Shown: positions 1 through 9,162, numbered from the stretch's first letter. The stretch is DNA of 64,000 nucleotides from Gemmatimonadota bacterium (GCA_022823365.1 JAJDXG010000014.1:62001-126000), one strand, 5' to 3'. The notes: a model not told the origin generated them from the sequence alone. Numbers and translations are program-made.

Positions 1-1
1 C

Positions 2-841
2 GCCCAGCTCTTCGACCCGCAGGGCCGCCTGGCGCGAACTTACCGGGTCGCGATCACCGAAGGCGAGGCCCCCGGCAGAGGCGTTTTGGCCGACAAGGCG
101 GTGGGTGTCGTCGACGGCCTGCTCGTCGTGCGCTTCATCGAGTACGGCGAAAGGATACCCAGCGGCATCGTACGATGGCCCCCGGAGCGCTTGGCGGCGG
201 TGGATCTTGCCAACGGCGCCGTGAGATCGCTGATCGTGCTGCCGGGCAACGAAGCGTATATGCAAGCCCGGGAGGGAGGGGGCTATACGGACAGCCCATA
301 TGTCTTCTCCAATGGACCTGAGTATGGTGCCGCGGCGGGGCGTCTCGCGGTGATCGACACCGAGGCCTGGTCAGTGCGCCTGATCTCATCTCGCGACGGC
401 GCCACCACGGCGGTGTTTCGACGCGACGTGGCGCCCCGCTCGGTGACTCCCGCCCTCGTCGACCTGCATCTGGACGGCATCGTAGCGTTGGCCTTTGCGG
501 ATCCGGACCAGGCCGCGGCAGAGGATGTGGAACGGTTCCGGCAGGGGTGGGGCGGATACCCGCGGGCACCGCGGCTCCCCGTTCTCCGCTCGGTCCACGT
601 CGATGGTGCCGGGCACCTGTGGCTAAAGCCGTACTACGTGGCCGGCGCCGAACCACCGCCCTTCGAGATTCTCGCCCCCGATGGAACCTGGCTCGGCAGC
701 GTTTCGCTGCCCCCCGGGCTCGTACCCGCCTTCACCCAGTACCAGGCGCCCTACATGGAGATCGGCGACGACTACGTGCTCGGGGTCTGGACCGACGAGC
801 TGGATGTCCAGTACGTCCGCATGTACCGGATCGACAAGTAG
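2..841 (+). CDS. C-terminal part of a beta-propeller-type protein (partial)
   Basis: The reading frame is open from the first complete codon of the window, so the true start lies upstream; the first internal start codon (TTG at 86) is unlikely to be the real one. The 279 visible residues contain repeated strand-turn segments such as VVDGLLVVRF, AGRLAVIDTE, VDGAGHLWLKPY and ILAPDGTWLGSVSLP. These resemble the 6-bladed beta-propeller proteins common in Gemmatimonadota and Bacteroidota. No catalytic motif is visible. The stop codon lies two bases from the end of the convergent glnK gene, with no terminator hairpin between them. The function is unknown; the fold is inferred only from the repeat pattern. 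Confidence 0.7.
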   Translation, partial: AQLFDPQGRLARTYRVAITEGEAPGRGVLADKAVGVVDGLLVVRFIEYGERIPSGIVRWPPERLAAVDLANGAVRSLIVLPGNEAYMQAREGGGYTDSPYVFSNGPEYGAAAGRLAVIDTEAWSVRLISSRDGATTAVFRRDVAPRSVTPALVDLHLDGIVALAFADPDQAAAEDVERFRQGWGGYPRAPRLPVLRSVHVDGAGHLWLKPYYVAGAEPPPFEILAPDGTWLGSVSLPPGLVPAFTQYQAPYMEIGDDYVLGVWTDELDVQYVRMYRIDK

Positions 842-843
842 AC

Positions 844-1188
844 TCAGCCGATCGCGGGGGAGCCGTCCTCGCCCGTCCGGATCCGGTAGCACTCCGCGAG
901 TTCCAGCACGAAGATCACACCGTCGCCGATGTTCCCCGTGCGCGCGCCCCTGATGATCGCGTCCCTGGTCCGTTCCAGGAAATTGTCGTTTACCGCGATC
1001 TCGAAGCGCACCTTCTTGCGGAGCCTCACCTCGAAATCCGCTCCCCGGTAGGTCTCCGTGAACCCTCCCTGCTGCCCGCAGCCGAGGGCGTTGGTCACCG
1101 ACATCCGGTTCACCTCCACCTCCGCCAGGGCGTCCTTCACGCTGTGCAGCCGGTCGGGCTGAACGTATGCAATCACGAGTTTCATCAT
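844..1188 (-). CDS. glnK: P-II nitrogen regulatory protein (GlnK type)
   Basis: This is a 114-residue PII signal protein, the family that binds 2-oxoglutarate and ATP/ADP and plugs AmtB when nitrogen is plentiful. The T-loop region GGFTETYRGADF and the nucleotide-binding segment TGNIGDG are intact. At the position of the uridylylated Tyr51 of E. coli GlnB this protein has Phe, and at the position phosphorylated in cyanobacteria (Ser49) it has Ala, so neither known T-loop modification seems possible. Two ATGs are adjacent (1188 and 1185); the GGGAG upstream is better spaced for the second. It lies 24 bp downstream of amtB and is surely co-transcribed. The order amtB-glnK is the reverse of the usual glnK-amtB. 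Confidence 0.96.
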   Translation of the reverse strand: MMKLVIAYVQPDRLHSVKDALAEVEVNRMSVTNALGCGQQGGFTETYRGADFEVRLRKKVRFEIAVNDNFLERTRDAIIRGARTGNIGDGVIFVLELAECYRIRTGEDGSPAIG

Positions 1189-1212
1189 GCACTCCCGTGT
1201 GGTTTGGGTGGT

Positions 1213-2517
1213 CTAGCGAGCCGTGAAGATGGTGTAGTCCGGGTAGGCCTCCATGTTGTGCTCCGCGAGGTCCAGACCCCGCCGTTCCTCCTCCGGGCTC
1301 ACCCGGAGGCCGATGGTGCTCCTGAGAACGAGGAAGATGAGCGCCGCGGCCGGGAAGGCGATGGCCCCGCACGCCGCCACGCCCACCAGTTGGGTGAGTA
1401 GGCTGTGATCCGCGCTGAAGATCCCCACGGCGAGCGTCCCCCAGACGCCGCAGGTCAGGTGCACGGAGATCGCCCCGACGGGATCGTCGAGCTTCGCGCG
1501 GTCGAACGTCTCGACGGAGATGACGACGATCACCCCCGCGACGAGGCCGATGATGACCGCAGCCGTGACACTCACCACGTCCGCGCCGGCGGTCACCCCC
1601 ACGAGCCCGGCGAGCGCCCCGTTCAGGACCATCGAGGCGTCCGGGTGCCGGTGGACCACCCAGGTCGTCGCCATGGCTCCGACGATGCCGGCAGCAGCCG
1701 CGAGCGAGGTGGTGACGAGCACGTACGAGACCAGTCCCGGGTCGGCGCTCAGCACCGAACCTCCGTTGAAGCCGAACCACCCCAGCCAGAGGAGGAACAT
1801 CCCCATGACGGCGAGCGGGAGGTTATGGCCGAGGATCGGCCGGATCTCGCCGTTCACGTACTTGCCGAGCCTGGGACCGAGGAAGATCACGCCCGCGAGC
1901 GCCGCCCAGCCGCCCACGGAATGGACGATCGTCGAACCGGCGAAATCGTAGAACCCCAGCGCGTCCAGCCAGCCCCCGCCCCACTTCCACGACCCGACGA
2001 CGGGATAGACGAACATGACGTAGATCGTCGCGAAGAGCAGGAACGAGCCGAGCTTGACCCGCTCCGCCACGGCGCCCGACACGATCGTCGCCGCCGTGGC
2101 CGCGAACATCGCCTGGAACAGGAAGTCGGTCCAGTACGTGTAGCCCGGGTTGTACTCGGCCGTCACCCCGGCGGCGTCCGTCCCGATGCCCATCCCGGTG
2201 AAGCCGAGGAAGCCGCCGAGCGCGAACTCATCCGGATACATCAGGTTGAACCCCACCAGGGTGTAGGTGAGCAGCCCGATGGCGATGATCCCCATGTTCT
2301 TGAAGAGGATGTTCACCGTGTTCTTCGACTGGGTCAGCCCGGACTCCAGGGTGGCGAACCCCAGGTGCATGACGAAGACGAGGAAGGTCGCCACCATCAT
2401 CCAGGTGTTGTTGACCGCGAAGAGCGCATCGGCCGCCGAAGCCGCCTGCGCGGCGGCCGCATCGGGAAAGGCGGCGAGGAGCACGACTGACGGTGCGAGC
2501 GTCATGAGGAACCGCAT
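1213..2517 (-). CDS. amtB: Ammonium transporter
   Basis: This 434-residue Amt-family channel moves ammonium across the inner membrane. It has a cleavable-looking N-terminal signal, then about 11 hydrophobic segments. The pore pair of histidines is present in DFAGSTIVHSVGG (with the conserved Asp) and AISVHLTCGVWG, matching His168 and His318 of E. coli AmtB. A strong ribosome binding site (GGGAGGTGA) precedes the ATG. It is followed by glnK in one operon and preceded by a sigma-54 promoter at 2581-2595 and two dyad sites further upstream. Expression is therefore probably tied to nitrogen limitation through the sigma-54 activator gene that ends at 2740. Confidence 0.97.
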   Translation of the reverse strand: MRFLMTLAPSVVLLAAFPDAAAAQAASAADALFAVNNTWMMVATFLVFVMHLGFATLESGLTQSKNTVNILFKNMGIIAIGLLTYTLVGFNLMYPDEFALGGFLGFTGMGIGTDAAGVTAEYNPGYTYWTDFLFQAMFAATAATIVSGAVAERVKLGSFLLFATIYVMFVYPVVGSWKWGGGWLDALGFYDFAGSTIVHSVGGWAALAGVIFLGPRLGKYVNGEIRPILGHNLPLAVMGMFLLWLGWFGFNGGSVLSADPGLVSYVLVTTSLAAAAGIVGAMATTWVVHRHPDASMVLNGALAGLVGVTAGADVVSVTAAVIIGLVAGVIVVISVETFDRAKLDDPVGAISVHLTCGVWGTLAVGIFSADHSLLTQLVGVAACGAIAFPAAALIFLVLRSTIGLRVSPEEERRGLDLAEHNMEAYPDYTIFTAR

Positions 2518-2580
2518 GGTTCACCTCCCGGGAGTCGGTGCGGCGTGGGGGTCTGCATCGCTCTCGGGGCGGTACATGGG

Positions 2581-2595
2581 GCAAGCGACGTGCCG
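2581..2595 (-). promoter_or_regulatory. Sigma-54 (-24/-12) promoter of amtB-glnK
   Basis: Read on the minus strand this is CGGCACG, four bases, then TTGC. The sigma-54 consensus is TGGCACG-N4-TTGC, so only the first base differs, and the invariant GG and GC pairs are exactly 10 bases apart. The predicted start of transcription is near 2570, giving a leader of about 50 bases before the amtB ATG. The element was found by eye. Confidence 0.85.
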
Positions 2596-2685
2596 GGGGC
2601 GGCGAAGGGTGCCCAACCTGTTGCCGTGTCGTATCTTGCGGGACATGCAACCAGTTGGATTGGGGTGCCGCCCGGACGGGCGATT

Positions 2686-2701
2686 CCTACATTTCGGTAG
2701 G
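2686..2701. promoter_or_regulatory. Probable activator-binding dyad A upstream of amtB
   Basis: The site CCTACATTTCGGTAGG has arms CCTAC and GTAGG. It matches dyad B (2711-2732), read on the other strand, at 15 of 16 bases. Its centre lies about 124 bp upstream of the predicted sigma-54 transcription start, the usual place for an enhancer-binding protein site. Binding by the adjacent activator is inferred. Confidence 0.65.
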
Positions 2702-2710
2702 ATTGGGCGG

Positions 2711-2732
2711 CGACCTACAGAAATGTAGGTCG
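2711..2732. promoter_or_regulatory. Probable activator-binding dyad B upstream of amtB
   Basis: This is a perfect inverted repeat: arms CGACCTACA and TGTAGGTCG around a GAAA centre, and one further base pair can be added on each side. It sits just past the stop codon of the activator gene, about 150 bp upstream of the predicted amtB transcription start. It repeats dyad A in opposite orientation, with centres 28 bp apart. It could also form an RNA hairpin behind the activator gene, but no T-run follows and a terminator would not explain the second copy. Confidence 0.65.
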
Positions 2733-2739
2733 CACGAGG

Positions 2740-4245
2740 TCAGCTTGCGGTGAGGCCGTACTTGGCGACCCGGAGCCCCATCACCCGCTCCGTGATGCCG
2801 AGCTGGCGCGCGGCGGCGGCGCGATTGCCGCGGCTCACCTTGAGGGCGTCGACGATCAACTCCTTCTCGAGCGCATCCAGCTGCACCTTCAGCGGCCCCG
2901 AACGCTTGTCCCCCGGGGCGGCCATCTGGAGGCTGGGCGGGAGGAGCCGGGCGTGGATCACGTCGCCGTCGGCCAGGAGCACGGCTCGCTCGATGGCGTT
3001 CTCCAGCTCCCGGACGTTCCCCGGCCAGTGATAGGCCATGAGGAGATCGATGGCGGGTGTGGACAGGCGTACGATCTCGCGCCCGTGGCGCCTATTGTAT
3101 TTCTCGACGAAGTGGTCCGCGAGCAGGATGATGTCGGTCCGGCGGTCGCGCAGCGGCGGCACGTGGATTGGAAAGACGTTCAGCCGATAGTAGAGGTCCG
3201 TGCGGAAGCGGCCGTCCTCGATGTCCGACTCGAGATCCCGGTTCGTTGCGGCGACGATCCGGACATCGGTCTTGAGCATCCTGTTCCCGCCCACCCGTTC
3301 GAACTCGCGCTCCTGCAGCACGCGCAGGAGGCGGATCTGCACCGAAGGGGGAAGGTCGCCGATCTCGTCCAGGAAGATCGTTCCGCCCGCGGCCCGCTCG
3401 AAGCGGCCCGCCCGCTGCTGCAGCGCGCCCGTGAACGCGCCCCGCTCATGGCCGAACAACTCGCTCTCGACAAGCCCCTCGGGGAGCGCCGCGCAATTCA
3501 CGCGGACGAAGGGCCCCTCGGACCGCCGGCTCCCGTAGTGCACGGCCTGGGCGATCAGCTCCTTCCCGGTACCGCTCTCGCCGCGGATCAGCACGGTTGC
3601 GTCGCTCCCCGCGACCTGGCCGATCATCTCGAACACCGGGACCATCTCCCGCGAGTTGCCGACGATGTTGTCGGGCCTGTACCTGTCGGCCAGCTCCCGC
3701 CGAAGACGCCGGTTCTCGGCAACCAGTGCCTTCTCTTCCTCCGCGAACTGCCGGAGCCGCACGGCGTGGGCAATGAGGGAGGCCAGCACCGAGAGGATCT
3801 GGATGTCCTCGTCGAAGGAGGCCGCCTCCCCGCAAGGGCGTTCGGCGCTCAGCGCTCCGATGGTCTCGTTGCCGTGCCGCACCGGGACACAGACGAAACC
3901 GGTCCCGTCGCGCTCCTCCAACGGACGGGCCCGGCTCAGAAAGCGCGGTTCAGTGGCGACGGAAGGGATGACGACGGGGACGCCGGTCTCGACGACGCGT
4001 CCCGTGATGCCCTCGCCAAGCCGGTAGCGGGCGCGCTCCCGTTGGTCGTCCGTCAAGCCCACCGCCTCGTGGAGCAGGATCTCGGACGTCCGGCGGTTCA
4101 GAACGGTGAGCGTCGCGCACTCGAGTTCCATGCGCCGCGAAAGCGCGCCCAGGATCGGCCGCACCGACGATCCCAGATCGGCCGTCTCGTCCAGAATGGT
4201 GCTGACCTCGCGAAGGAGCGCGAGGGGGTGGGACCCGGCCGTCAT
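2740..4245 (-). CDS. NifA-type sigma-54-dependent transcriptional activator (GAF, AAA+, Fis-type HTH)
   Basis: This is a 501-residue enhancer-binding protein. Residues about 5-165 form a GAF sensor domain. The AAA+ domain has Walker A GESGTGKE (222-229), the sigma-54-contacting loop GAFTGA (269-274) and Walker B in GGTIFLDE (287-294). The C-terminus ([16 protein letters not shown]) is a Fis-type helix-turn-helix. The order is that of NifA. The ATG overlaps the stop of the upstream amidohydrolase as ATGA, so the two are probably coupled. A much longer open frame extends upstream but is only a shadow of the amidohydrolase gene. Two dyads and a sigma-54 promoter lie directly behind it, so amtB-glnK is the likely target. 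No nif genes are present, so the name nifA is not used. Confidence 0.92.
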   Translation of the reverse strand: MTAGSHPLALLREVSTILDETADLGSSVRPILGALSRRMELECATLTVLNRRTSEILLHEAVGLTDDQRERARYRLGEGITGRVVETGVPVVIPSVATEPRFLSRARPLEERDGTGFVCVPVRHGNETIGALSAERPCGEAASFDEDIQILSVLASLIAHAVRLRQFAEEEKALVAENRRLRRELADRYRPDNIVGNSREMVPVFEMIGQVAGSDATVLIRGESGTGKELIAQAVHYGSRRSEGPFVRVNCAALPEGLVESELFGHERGAFTGALQQRAGRFERAAGGTIFLDEIGDLPPSVQIRLLRVLQEREFERVGGNRMLKTDVRIVAATNRDLESDIEDGRFRTDLYYRLNVFPIHVPPLRDRRTDIILLADHFVEKYNRRHGREIVRLSTPAIDLLMAYHWPGNVRELENAIERAVLLADGDVIHARLLPPSLQMAAPGDKRSGPLKVQLDALEKELIVDALKVSRGNRAAAARQLGITERVMGLRVAKYGLTAS

Positions 4246-6083
4246 CGTCCTGGTGGTCCTGCCGGCGGCGCTCCGAGCACGAACTCCCGTCGGTAATACG
4301 GCGTACCGCGCTTCACCGTGAGTTCCACCGAGCGCAGGCTCTCCGGCCCGGCCAGCGGGTCTTCCCGCAGGAAGACGATGTTGGCGTGCTTCCCGGGTTC
4401 GATGGTGCCGATCGAGTCTTCCAGCCCCAGCGCGACCGCACCGTGATGGCTGGCCGCCTTGAGCACGTCCAGCATCGGCATGCCCACGTCGTCGTGCAGG
4501 TGGCGGATTTCGTCGAAGAGCGCGGGGAAATCGGAGGTGGGCGGAGTCATGCCGTCCGTCCCGGTTGCGACCATGACGCCCGCTTCCCACGCCCGGCGGG
4601 TGAGCGCGATCGCGTCGGCCGTCTCGCACCCGGCCCGCACGCCGCGGCGCCGCCGGTCGATGGGTGGACGCCGGGGCCCTGCGCCCGCGCGGTCCGCCGC
4701 TTGACCGGGAAGGGGCGCGTTGACCGTGTCGATCGCCGCCATGCGCCTCAGCCCGACCTGGACGACGACCCGGATGGTCGCGTCCAGCACCGTGCGGTTC
4801 CGCCTCATGAGCGCGAACACCGAATCCACCGCCGGGTGGTTCAGGTCGACGTCGACGAACCCGGTGCGCCGCCCCTCCTGTCCCTCGCGAAAGACGTCGT
4901 CGGGGATCGCGGCGCTGCCGACGCTGCACACGTGGGACATCGAGCGCACGCCCGTCCCGGCCACCTCGAGCGCCCGCGCCGGTCCGACGTGCGTATGCGA
5001 CCACACGGGGATTCCCTGCCGCCCGGCTTCGGCGGTGATCGCGGCCAGCAGGTCCCCGTCGATCGCCGCATAAGTCTTGATGCCGGTGGCCCAGGTGCCG
5101 CGCGCCAGCGCTACCGCCTGCGCCAGGTCGGTGTCCTCCGTGACGGCCTGCATCCACGACACCTCCCCGGGCGTCTCGCCCGCCGCCGACGAGACCGTGC
5201 GCGGATCGGTGAAGAACTCCGGCCCCGCCATGAGGGCCGAGAAGTACAGGTCGGGCGCGTCGATCTCCTTGACCAGGGAGGCGCGCTGCAGGTCCATGAG
5301 CGAACGCACGTCGCCGGCCATGTCGCGCGCGGTCGTGATCCCCGCGTACAGCTGGCGGTTGAGGATGAACTCGGCGCGGGCGCGGCTGGCCATGGTGGCC
5401 ACGTGGGTATGCGACTCTACGAGGCCGGGGATGGCGAACCATCCGCTCGCGTCGATGACCTCGGCGCCCTCGCGTAGCTCGTCGGTCAGGTCCGCAGCCG
5501 GGACGACTGAGGCGATGCCTTCCCCTTCGACCACGATGGCCACGCCGGTCTTGGCCGGAGCCCCGGTGCCATCGATCACCGTCGCCCCGTCGAAGATGGT
5601 TCTGATCGGGGCGGAGTCCTGCCCCGGCGGTCCGGCCTGGGCTTCGAGCGTAGCCGGCAACGCTGTGGCGATCAGGATCGGGATAACGCGGGCGGTCCTT
5701 TCCGCCGAGCCCCGCAATCGCCCGGCTCGGATGAACAGCCGCGCCGACACCAGCCAGAGCAACACGAAGAACCCGTTCAGGCCCAGGATCTCGACCACCG
5801 AACTGACCGGGGAGTGCTGCTTGCCGATGATCAGCGCGATCACTGCCACCAGCGCCTGGGCGAACGCCGCCGCGACCATCGCGCGCGCCATTCCGCCTGG
5901 CCGGAAGCGGGCGATCAGGGCCCCGACCATGCCGACGGCGAGCACGCCCCCGTAGGAGCGGTCGAAGGGATCGCCCTCCACGCCGATGAGCCCGACCGCA
6001 CCGATGATCCAGAGCAGCATCAACCCCGTCGCGAGCGCGGCGAGGATGGCGAGTCGATACGCCGACCTGGGTGCGGACTTCAT
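4242..6083 (-). CDS. Membrane-anchored amidohydrolase (four-TM domain fused to amidohydrolase)
   Basis: This 613-residue protein has two parts. Residues 1-125 hold about four transmembrane helices and look like a small membrane protein that I know as a separate family in related bacteria. Residues 132-150 (ending LPATLEAQA) resemble a signal peptide. The rest is an imidazolonepropionase/prolidase-like amidohydrolase with HTH metal ligands (SHTHV, His225 and His227), the lysine segment [14 protein letters not shown] and MSHVCS histidines, and the GTDGM aspartate. The start at 6083 has a good GGAGGAAG site. It overlaps the activator gene by ATGA and is divergent from the deacetylase at 6194. 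The substrate is unknown. Confidence 0.85.
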   Translation of the reverse strand: MKSAPRSAYRLAILAALATGLMLLWIIGAVGLIGVEGDPFDRSYGGVLAVGMVGALIARFRPGGMARAMVAAAFAQALVAVIALIIGKQHSPVSSVVEILGLNGFFVLLWLVSARLFIRAGRLRGSAERTARVIPILIATALPATLEAQAGPPGQDSAPIRTIFDGATVIDGTGAPAKTGVAIVVEGEGIASVVPAADLTDELREGAEVIDASGWFAIPGLVESHTHVATMASRARAEFILNRQLYAGITTARDMAGDVRSLMDLQRASLVKEIDAPDLYFSALMAGPEFFTDPRTVSSAAGETPGEVSWMQAVTEDTDLAQAVALARGTWATGIKTYAAIDGDLLAAITAEAGRQGIPVWSHTHVGPARALEVAGTGVRSMSHVCSVGSAAIPDDVFREGQEGRRTGFVDVDLNHPAVDSVFALMRRNRTVLDATIRVVVQVGLRRMAAIDTVNAPLPGQAADRAGAGPRRPPIDRRRRGVRAGCETADAIALTRRAWEAGVMVATGTDGMTPPTSDFPALFDEIRHLHDDVGMPMLDVLKAASHHGAVALGLEDSIGTIEPGKHANIVFLREDPLAGPESLRSVELTVKRGTPYYRREFVLGAPPAGPPGR

Positions 6084-6120
6084 GGCTTCCTCCGGCTGGC
6101 GCGACCGTATCGGGGAATCT

Positions 6121-6149
6121 TTCGTGCGGCTCGACAACAGAAGTATTAT
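6121..6149 (+). promoter_or_regulatory. Possible sigma-70 promoter for the deacetylase gene
   Basis: In the 110-bp divergent gap, TATTAT (6144-6149) is a good -10 element, with TTCGTG 17 bases upstream as a weak -35. Only the -10 is convincing. Confidence 0.35.
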
Positions 6150-6193
6150 GCCCGCCGGAGGAAAAGCGATCCCGGCCGACAAGTGGGGTGGTC

Positions 6194-7258
6194 ATGGACA
6201 GACGCGATTTCGTGAAATCCTCAGCCGCGGCGCTCGGGGCCCTGCCAGCCCTGGCGACACCGCTTTCCGTGCGTGGCGGACCCTTCCGCGCGGGCACGGA
6301 TGCTTCCGTGTTGAGCCACGAACGCCCGTCCGCGACGCCTGGACAGGCCGCCGGAACCGCCCTTATCTACGATCCGCGCTACCTCGACCACGTGCTCATC
6401 CGGCCGGACGGCGGCCGACCGCCCGAGATCCCCGAGCGGCTGGTGCGCATGCGGGCCGAACTGGAGGCGCGCGGCCTCATCGAGGCGACGGTGCCGATCG
6501 CGCCCACCGCCGATCCGCTGCTCCGCATCCGCGCCCACCACACCGGCCAGCACGTGGATTCGGTGCGCCGGCTGGGTGTGAGCGCGAGCGTCGCCGAGCT
6601 CGCGGTGTCCGGCGCCCTTACGGGCGTGGACGCGGTCGCCGAGGGCCGGGCGCGCAACGTCTTCTGCGCCATCCGGCCTCCGGGCCACCACGCCAACAAC
6701 ACCGGCGCCGAGGAGGGCTTCTGCTACTACAGCAACGCGGCCATCGCGGCGAAGTACGCGCAGGAGATTCACGGCCACGAGAAGGTGCTGGTGATCGACT
6801 GGGACTACCACCACGGCAACGCCACCCAGAACGCGTTCTACGACGATCCGTCCGTGCTCTTCTTCTCCTCCCACGACTGGGCCGCGTATCCCGGAACCGG
6901 CGATCCGTCGCTCACCGGCGAGGGAGAGGGCACGGGCCTGAACATCAACGTCCACCTGGACTGCGGCTCCAGCGACGCCGACATGCTGCGCTACTGGGAC
7001 AACGCGCTCTCACCGGCGGTGGCCGCCTTCGACCCCGATTTCGTGATCGTCTCCGCGGGCTTCGACAGCCGCCGCGACGACCTGCTCGGGTGTTTCGACC
7101 TGACCGACGACGCCTTCCGGCGCATGACCCGCATGGCGATGGACTACGCCGACAGCTGCTGCGATGGACGACTGGTGTCGCTGCTGGAGGGCGGATACAA
7201 CCTGGACGGGACCGCGCTCGCGGCGGCCGCGCACGTGGAGACCCTGCTGGAGCACTGA
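6194..7258 (+). CDS. Tat-exported histone deacetylase/acetylpolyamine amidohydrolase family protein
   Basis: This 354-residue protein has a Tat-like N-terminus ([14 protein letters not shown]) followed by a complete class II-like HDAC fold. The active site is intact: His165-His166 in RPPGHHA, zinc ligands Asp204 and His206 in DWDYHHGN and Asp291 in SAGFD, and the catalytic Tyr335 in EGGYN. Such enzymes remove acetyl or other acyl groups from lysines, polyamines or related amines. The start at 6194 puts the Tat motif at residues 3-4. Export is inferred from that motif; the substrate outside the cytoplasm is unknown. Confidence 0.9.
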   Translation: MDRRDFVKSSAAALGALPALATPLSVRGGPFRAGTDASVLSHERPSATPGQAAGTALIYDPRYLDHVLIRPDGGRPPEIPERLVRMRAELEARGLIEATVPIAPTADPLLRIRAHHTGQHVDSVRRLGVSASVAELAVSGALTGVDAVAEGRARNVFCAIRPPGHHANNTGAEEGFCYYSNAAIAAKYAQEIHGHEKVLVIDWDYHHGNATQNAFYDDPSVLFFSSHDWAAYPGTGDPSLTGEGEGTGLNINVHLDCGSSDADMLRYWDNALSPAVAAFDPDFVIVSAGFDSRRDDLLGCFDLTDDAFRRMTRMAMDYADSCCDGRLVSLLEGGYNLDGTALAAAAHVETLLEH

Positions 7259-7307
7259 CCGGGCCGCGGTGGTGCCCCGTCGGTCTGCGTGGGCGTTGGC
7301 GAGCGCC

Positions 7308-8582
7308 CTAGACCATCCGAGCCAGCACCCCCAGCAGACGGTCCACGTCCTCGCGGTTGTTGAACATCGCCACGGCGGCGCGGAGCAGCCTTCCCTCTTC
7401 CTGGAAGGTGATGGCGATGCCCTCGTCGGCGAGTGCCTTCGCGAGAGGCTCCTGCTCGAGGCCGTGGTAGAAGCTCACGATGGGCGACGGATTGCCGGGA
7501 GGAGTGAACAACTGCATCCCCAGCGCCTCCGCTCCGTCGCGCAGTTCGCCGGCCAGCGCGTGGGTGTGCCCGGCGATGCGGTCCAGCCCCACCCCGGCCA
7601 GGAAGTCGAGCGCGGCCGCCATGGCGGCCACCGGACCGTTGGCCAGGCTCCCGTACTCGAACCTGGCGGCGCTGCTGCGCAGGCGGTAGCGATGCCCCGG
7701 CAGAGTCTCGGCCACCTGCCGGTGCCCGTAGCGGTCGGGCGCCATCCAGTCCAGGTGCTCGCGCCGGACGAAGAAGGGCGCGCAGCCGAAGTCGGCGTGC
7801 AGCCACTTGTAGCCGTTTGCGCCGGCGAAGTCGACGCCCTCGTCCCGCAGGTTCACGGGGAAGGTGCCCAGCGCCTGGACGGCATCGGTGTAGAGATAGG
7901 CACCGTGTGCGTGCGCCAGTTCCGCGAGCGCGGGCAGATCGTGGCGGAAGCCGTTCCGGTTGGACACCCACGCCACGCTGACGAGCCGGGTGCGCGCGTC
8001 CGTCCGGTGCTTGAAGTCCTCGGTGGTGACCACGCCGTCGCGCGACGGCACCACCCGCAGTTCGACTCCCATCCGCTGCTCCAGCTGCCGGTGGAGCACG
8101 TAGGTGGAGACGAAATGCAGTTCGTCGACCACGATGTTGTCACCCGCGCGCCAGTCGAGGGCGCTTGCAACGATGTTCTCCGCGTCGGTCGTGGAATAGA
8201 GGAGGGCGATCTCGTCCTCGTCGGCCCCGAACAGACCGGCGAATCCAGAGACGGCCCGCTGCCGCGGGGAGGGGCCGGAACCGCCGCCCTGTCTCCGCAT
8301 CTTGCCGTCCGCGTACGCGTACAGCGCGTCGCGCACGGGAATCGGGATGGGACCGACGGAGGCCGTGTTGAGGTACGCGAGTTCGTCGGTCACGGGGAAG
8401 CTGGCGCGGACGCCGAGCGGATCGTCGAGGGAGGGACTCGAGGGCGCGGGGCTGGGCGATGCGCTGTCCGATGCGGACTCGGCCCCTTCGGCGATGCGGG
8501 CCGCCAGCCCTCCGGCGGGAAGCGCGGCCAGACCGGCGGCCGCGGTGGTGCGGATGAAGTTGCGGCGGTCGAGCGGCGTCAT
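7308..8582 (-). CDS. Tat-exported class V aminotransferase-fold PLP enzyme
   Basis: This 424-residue protein starts with a Tat signal (DRRNFIRTTAAAGLAAL), then an Asp/Ser-rich linker. The remainder is a fold-type I PLP enzyme of the class V aminotransferase/cysteine desulfurase/isopenicillin-N epimerase superfamily. The PLP lysine is in NGYKWLHADFG and the upstream Asp in YTDAVQALG. It stands alone, convergent with the deacetylase, and is one of three Tat-exported PLP enzymes in the window. The reaction cannot be named from sequence. Confidence 0.88.
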   Translation of the reverse strand: MTPLDRRNFIRTTAAAGLAALPAGGLAARIAEGAESASDSASPSPAPSSPSLDDPLGVRASFPVTDELAYLNTASVGPIPIPVRDALYAYADGKMRRQGGGSGPSPRQRAVSGFAGLFGADEDEIALLYSTTDAENIVASALDWRAGDNIVVDELHFVSTYVLHRQLEQRMGVELRVVPSRDGVVTTEDFKHRTDARTRLVSVAWVSNRNGFRHDLPALAELAHAHGAYLYTDAVQALGTFPVNLRDEGVDFAGANGYKWLHADFGCAPFFVRREHLDWMAPDRYGHRQVAETLPGHRYRLRSSAARFEYGSLANGPVAAMAAALDFLAGVGLDRIAGHTHALAGELRDGAEALGMQLFTPPGNPSPIVSFYHGLEQEPLAKALADEGIAITFQEEGRLLRAAVAMFNNREDVDRLLGVLARMV

Positions 8583-8703
8583 GCGGCTCCTCCCCTGAAG
8601 CGGTCGCCCGCGTCAGCCGGGCGATGGCGGACCGCTACCCGCGAATCGGGCGCGGACAGACGCTAATCGTAGGGTGGGGAAGAAGCGGCGGCCAGCCGCA
8701 AGC

Positions 8704-9150
8704 CTACTTGGTTACGAACATCTTGATGACGCTCGAGCGGCCGTTCACCGTCAACTGCAGGAGATAGACCCCGGACGCAACCTGGTTGCCTTCAAGGTCG
8801 CGTCCGTCCCAGTAGGCTTCGTAGTCGCCCGGTCTTTCGTACTCCATGTCGGACACGGGAAAGCCGTCGCTGCCCGGGTTGCGCAGGGCGGTGGGGGAGG
8901 CGACCAACTGCTGGAGTACGTTGTAGATGCGAATCGACACGACGACCGGCTCCCCGCCCGAGAACAACTCGTCACCCAACGAGAAGGGGATGCGGGTCTC
9001 CGGGTTGAACGGATTCGGATAGTTCTGACGCAACTCGAATCCGGGATTCTGCTGGCGTCCCCGATCACCCGTTTCCTGGGCCGAGGTAGGATCCAGACCA
9101 ACGAGCGGGATGAGGAGGAGGCCTGTCAAGACGCGTAGGAAGCGTCTCAT
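8704..9150 (-). CDS. Secreted small protein made of a FlgD-Ig/sorting-type domain
   Basis: This 148-residue protein has a signal peptide (residues 1-24, ending PTSA). Almost all of the mature part is one domain: it begins LRQNYPNPFNPETRI, passes through YWDGRDLEGNQVASGVYLLQL and ends with a basic IKMFVTK. This is the pattern of FlgD-Ig and type IX secretion sorting domains, which normally sit at the C-terminus of large secreted proteins. Here it has no cargo. The GGAGGGG site before the ATG is strong. An RNA hairpin lies just upstream of it and a good sigma-70 promoter 90 bp upstream. Confidence 0.82.
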   Translation of the reverse strand: MRRFLRVLTGLLLIPLVGLDPTSAQETGDRGRQQNPGFELRQNYPNPFNPETRIPFSLGDELFSGGEPVVVSIRIYNVLQQLVASPTALRNPGSDGFPVSDMEYERPGDYEAYWDGRDLEGNQVASGVYLLQLTVNGRSSVIKMFVTK

Positions 9151-9162
9151 ATCAACCCCTCC

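Noticed and set aside
2648-2657. IHF site between the amtB promoter and the dyads
   Set aside because: CAA-N4-TTG is present, but two other consensus positions fail; too weak to claim.
2740-6297. One 1185-residue open frame covering activator and upstream region
   Set aside because: The part before 4245 is Arg/Gly-rich shadow of the amidohydrolase gene; the real start is the ATG in the ATGA overlap.
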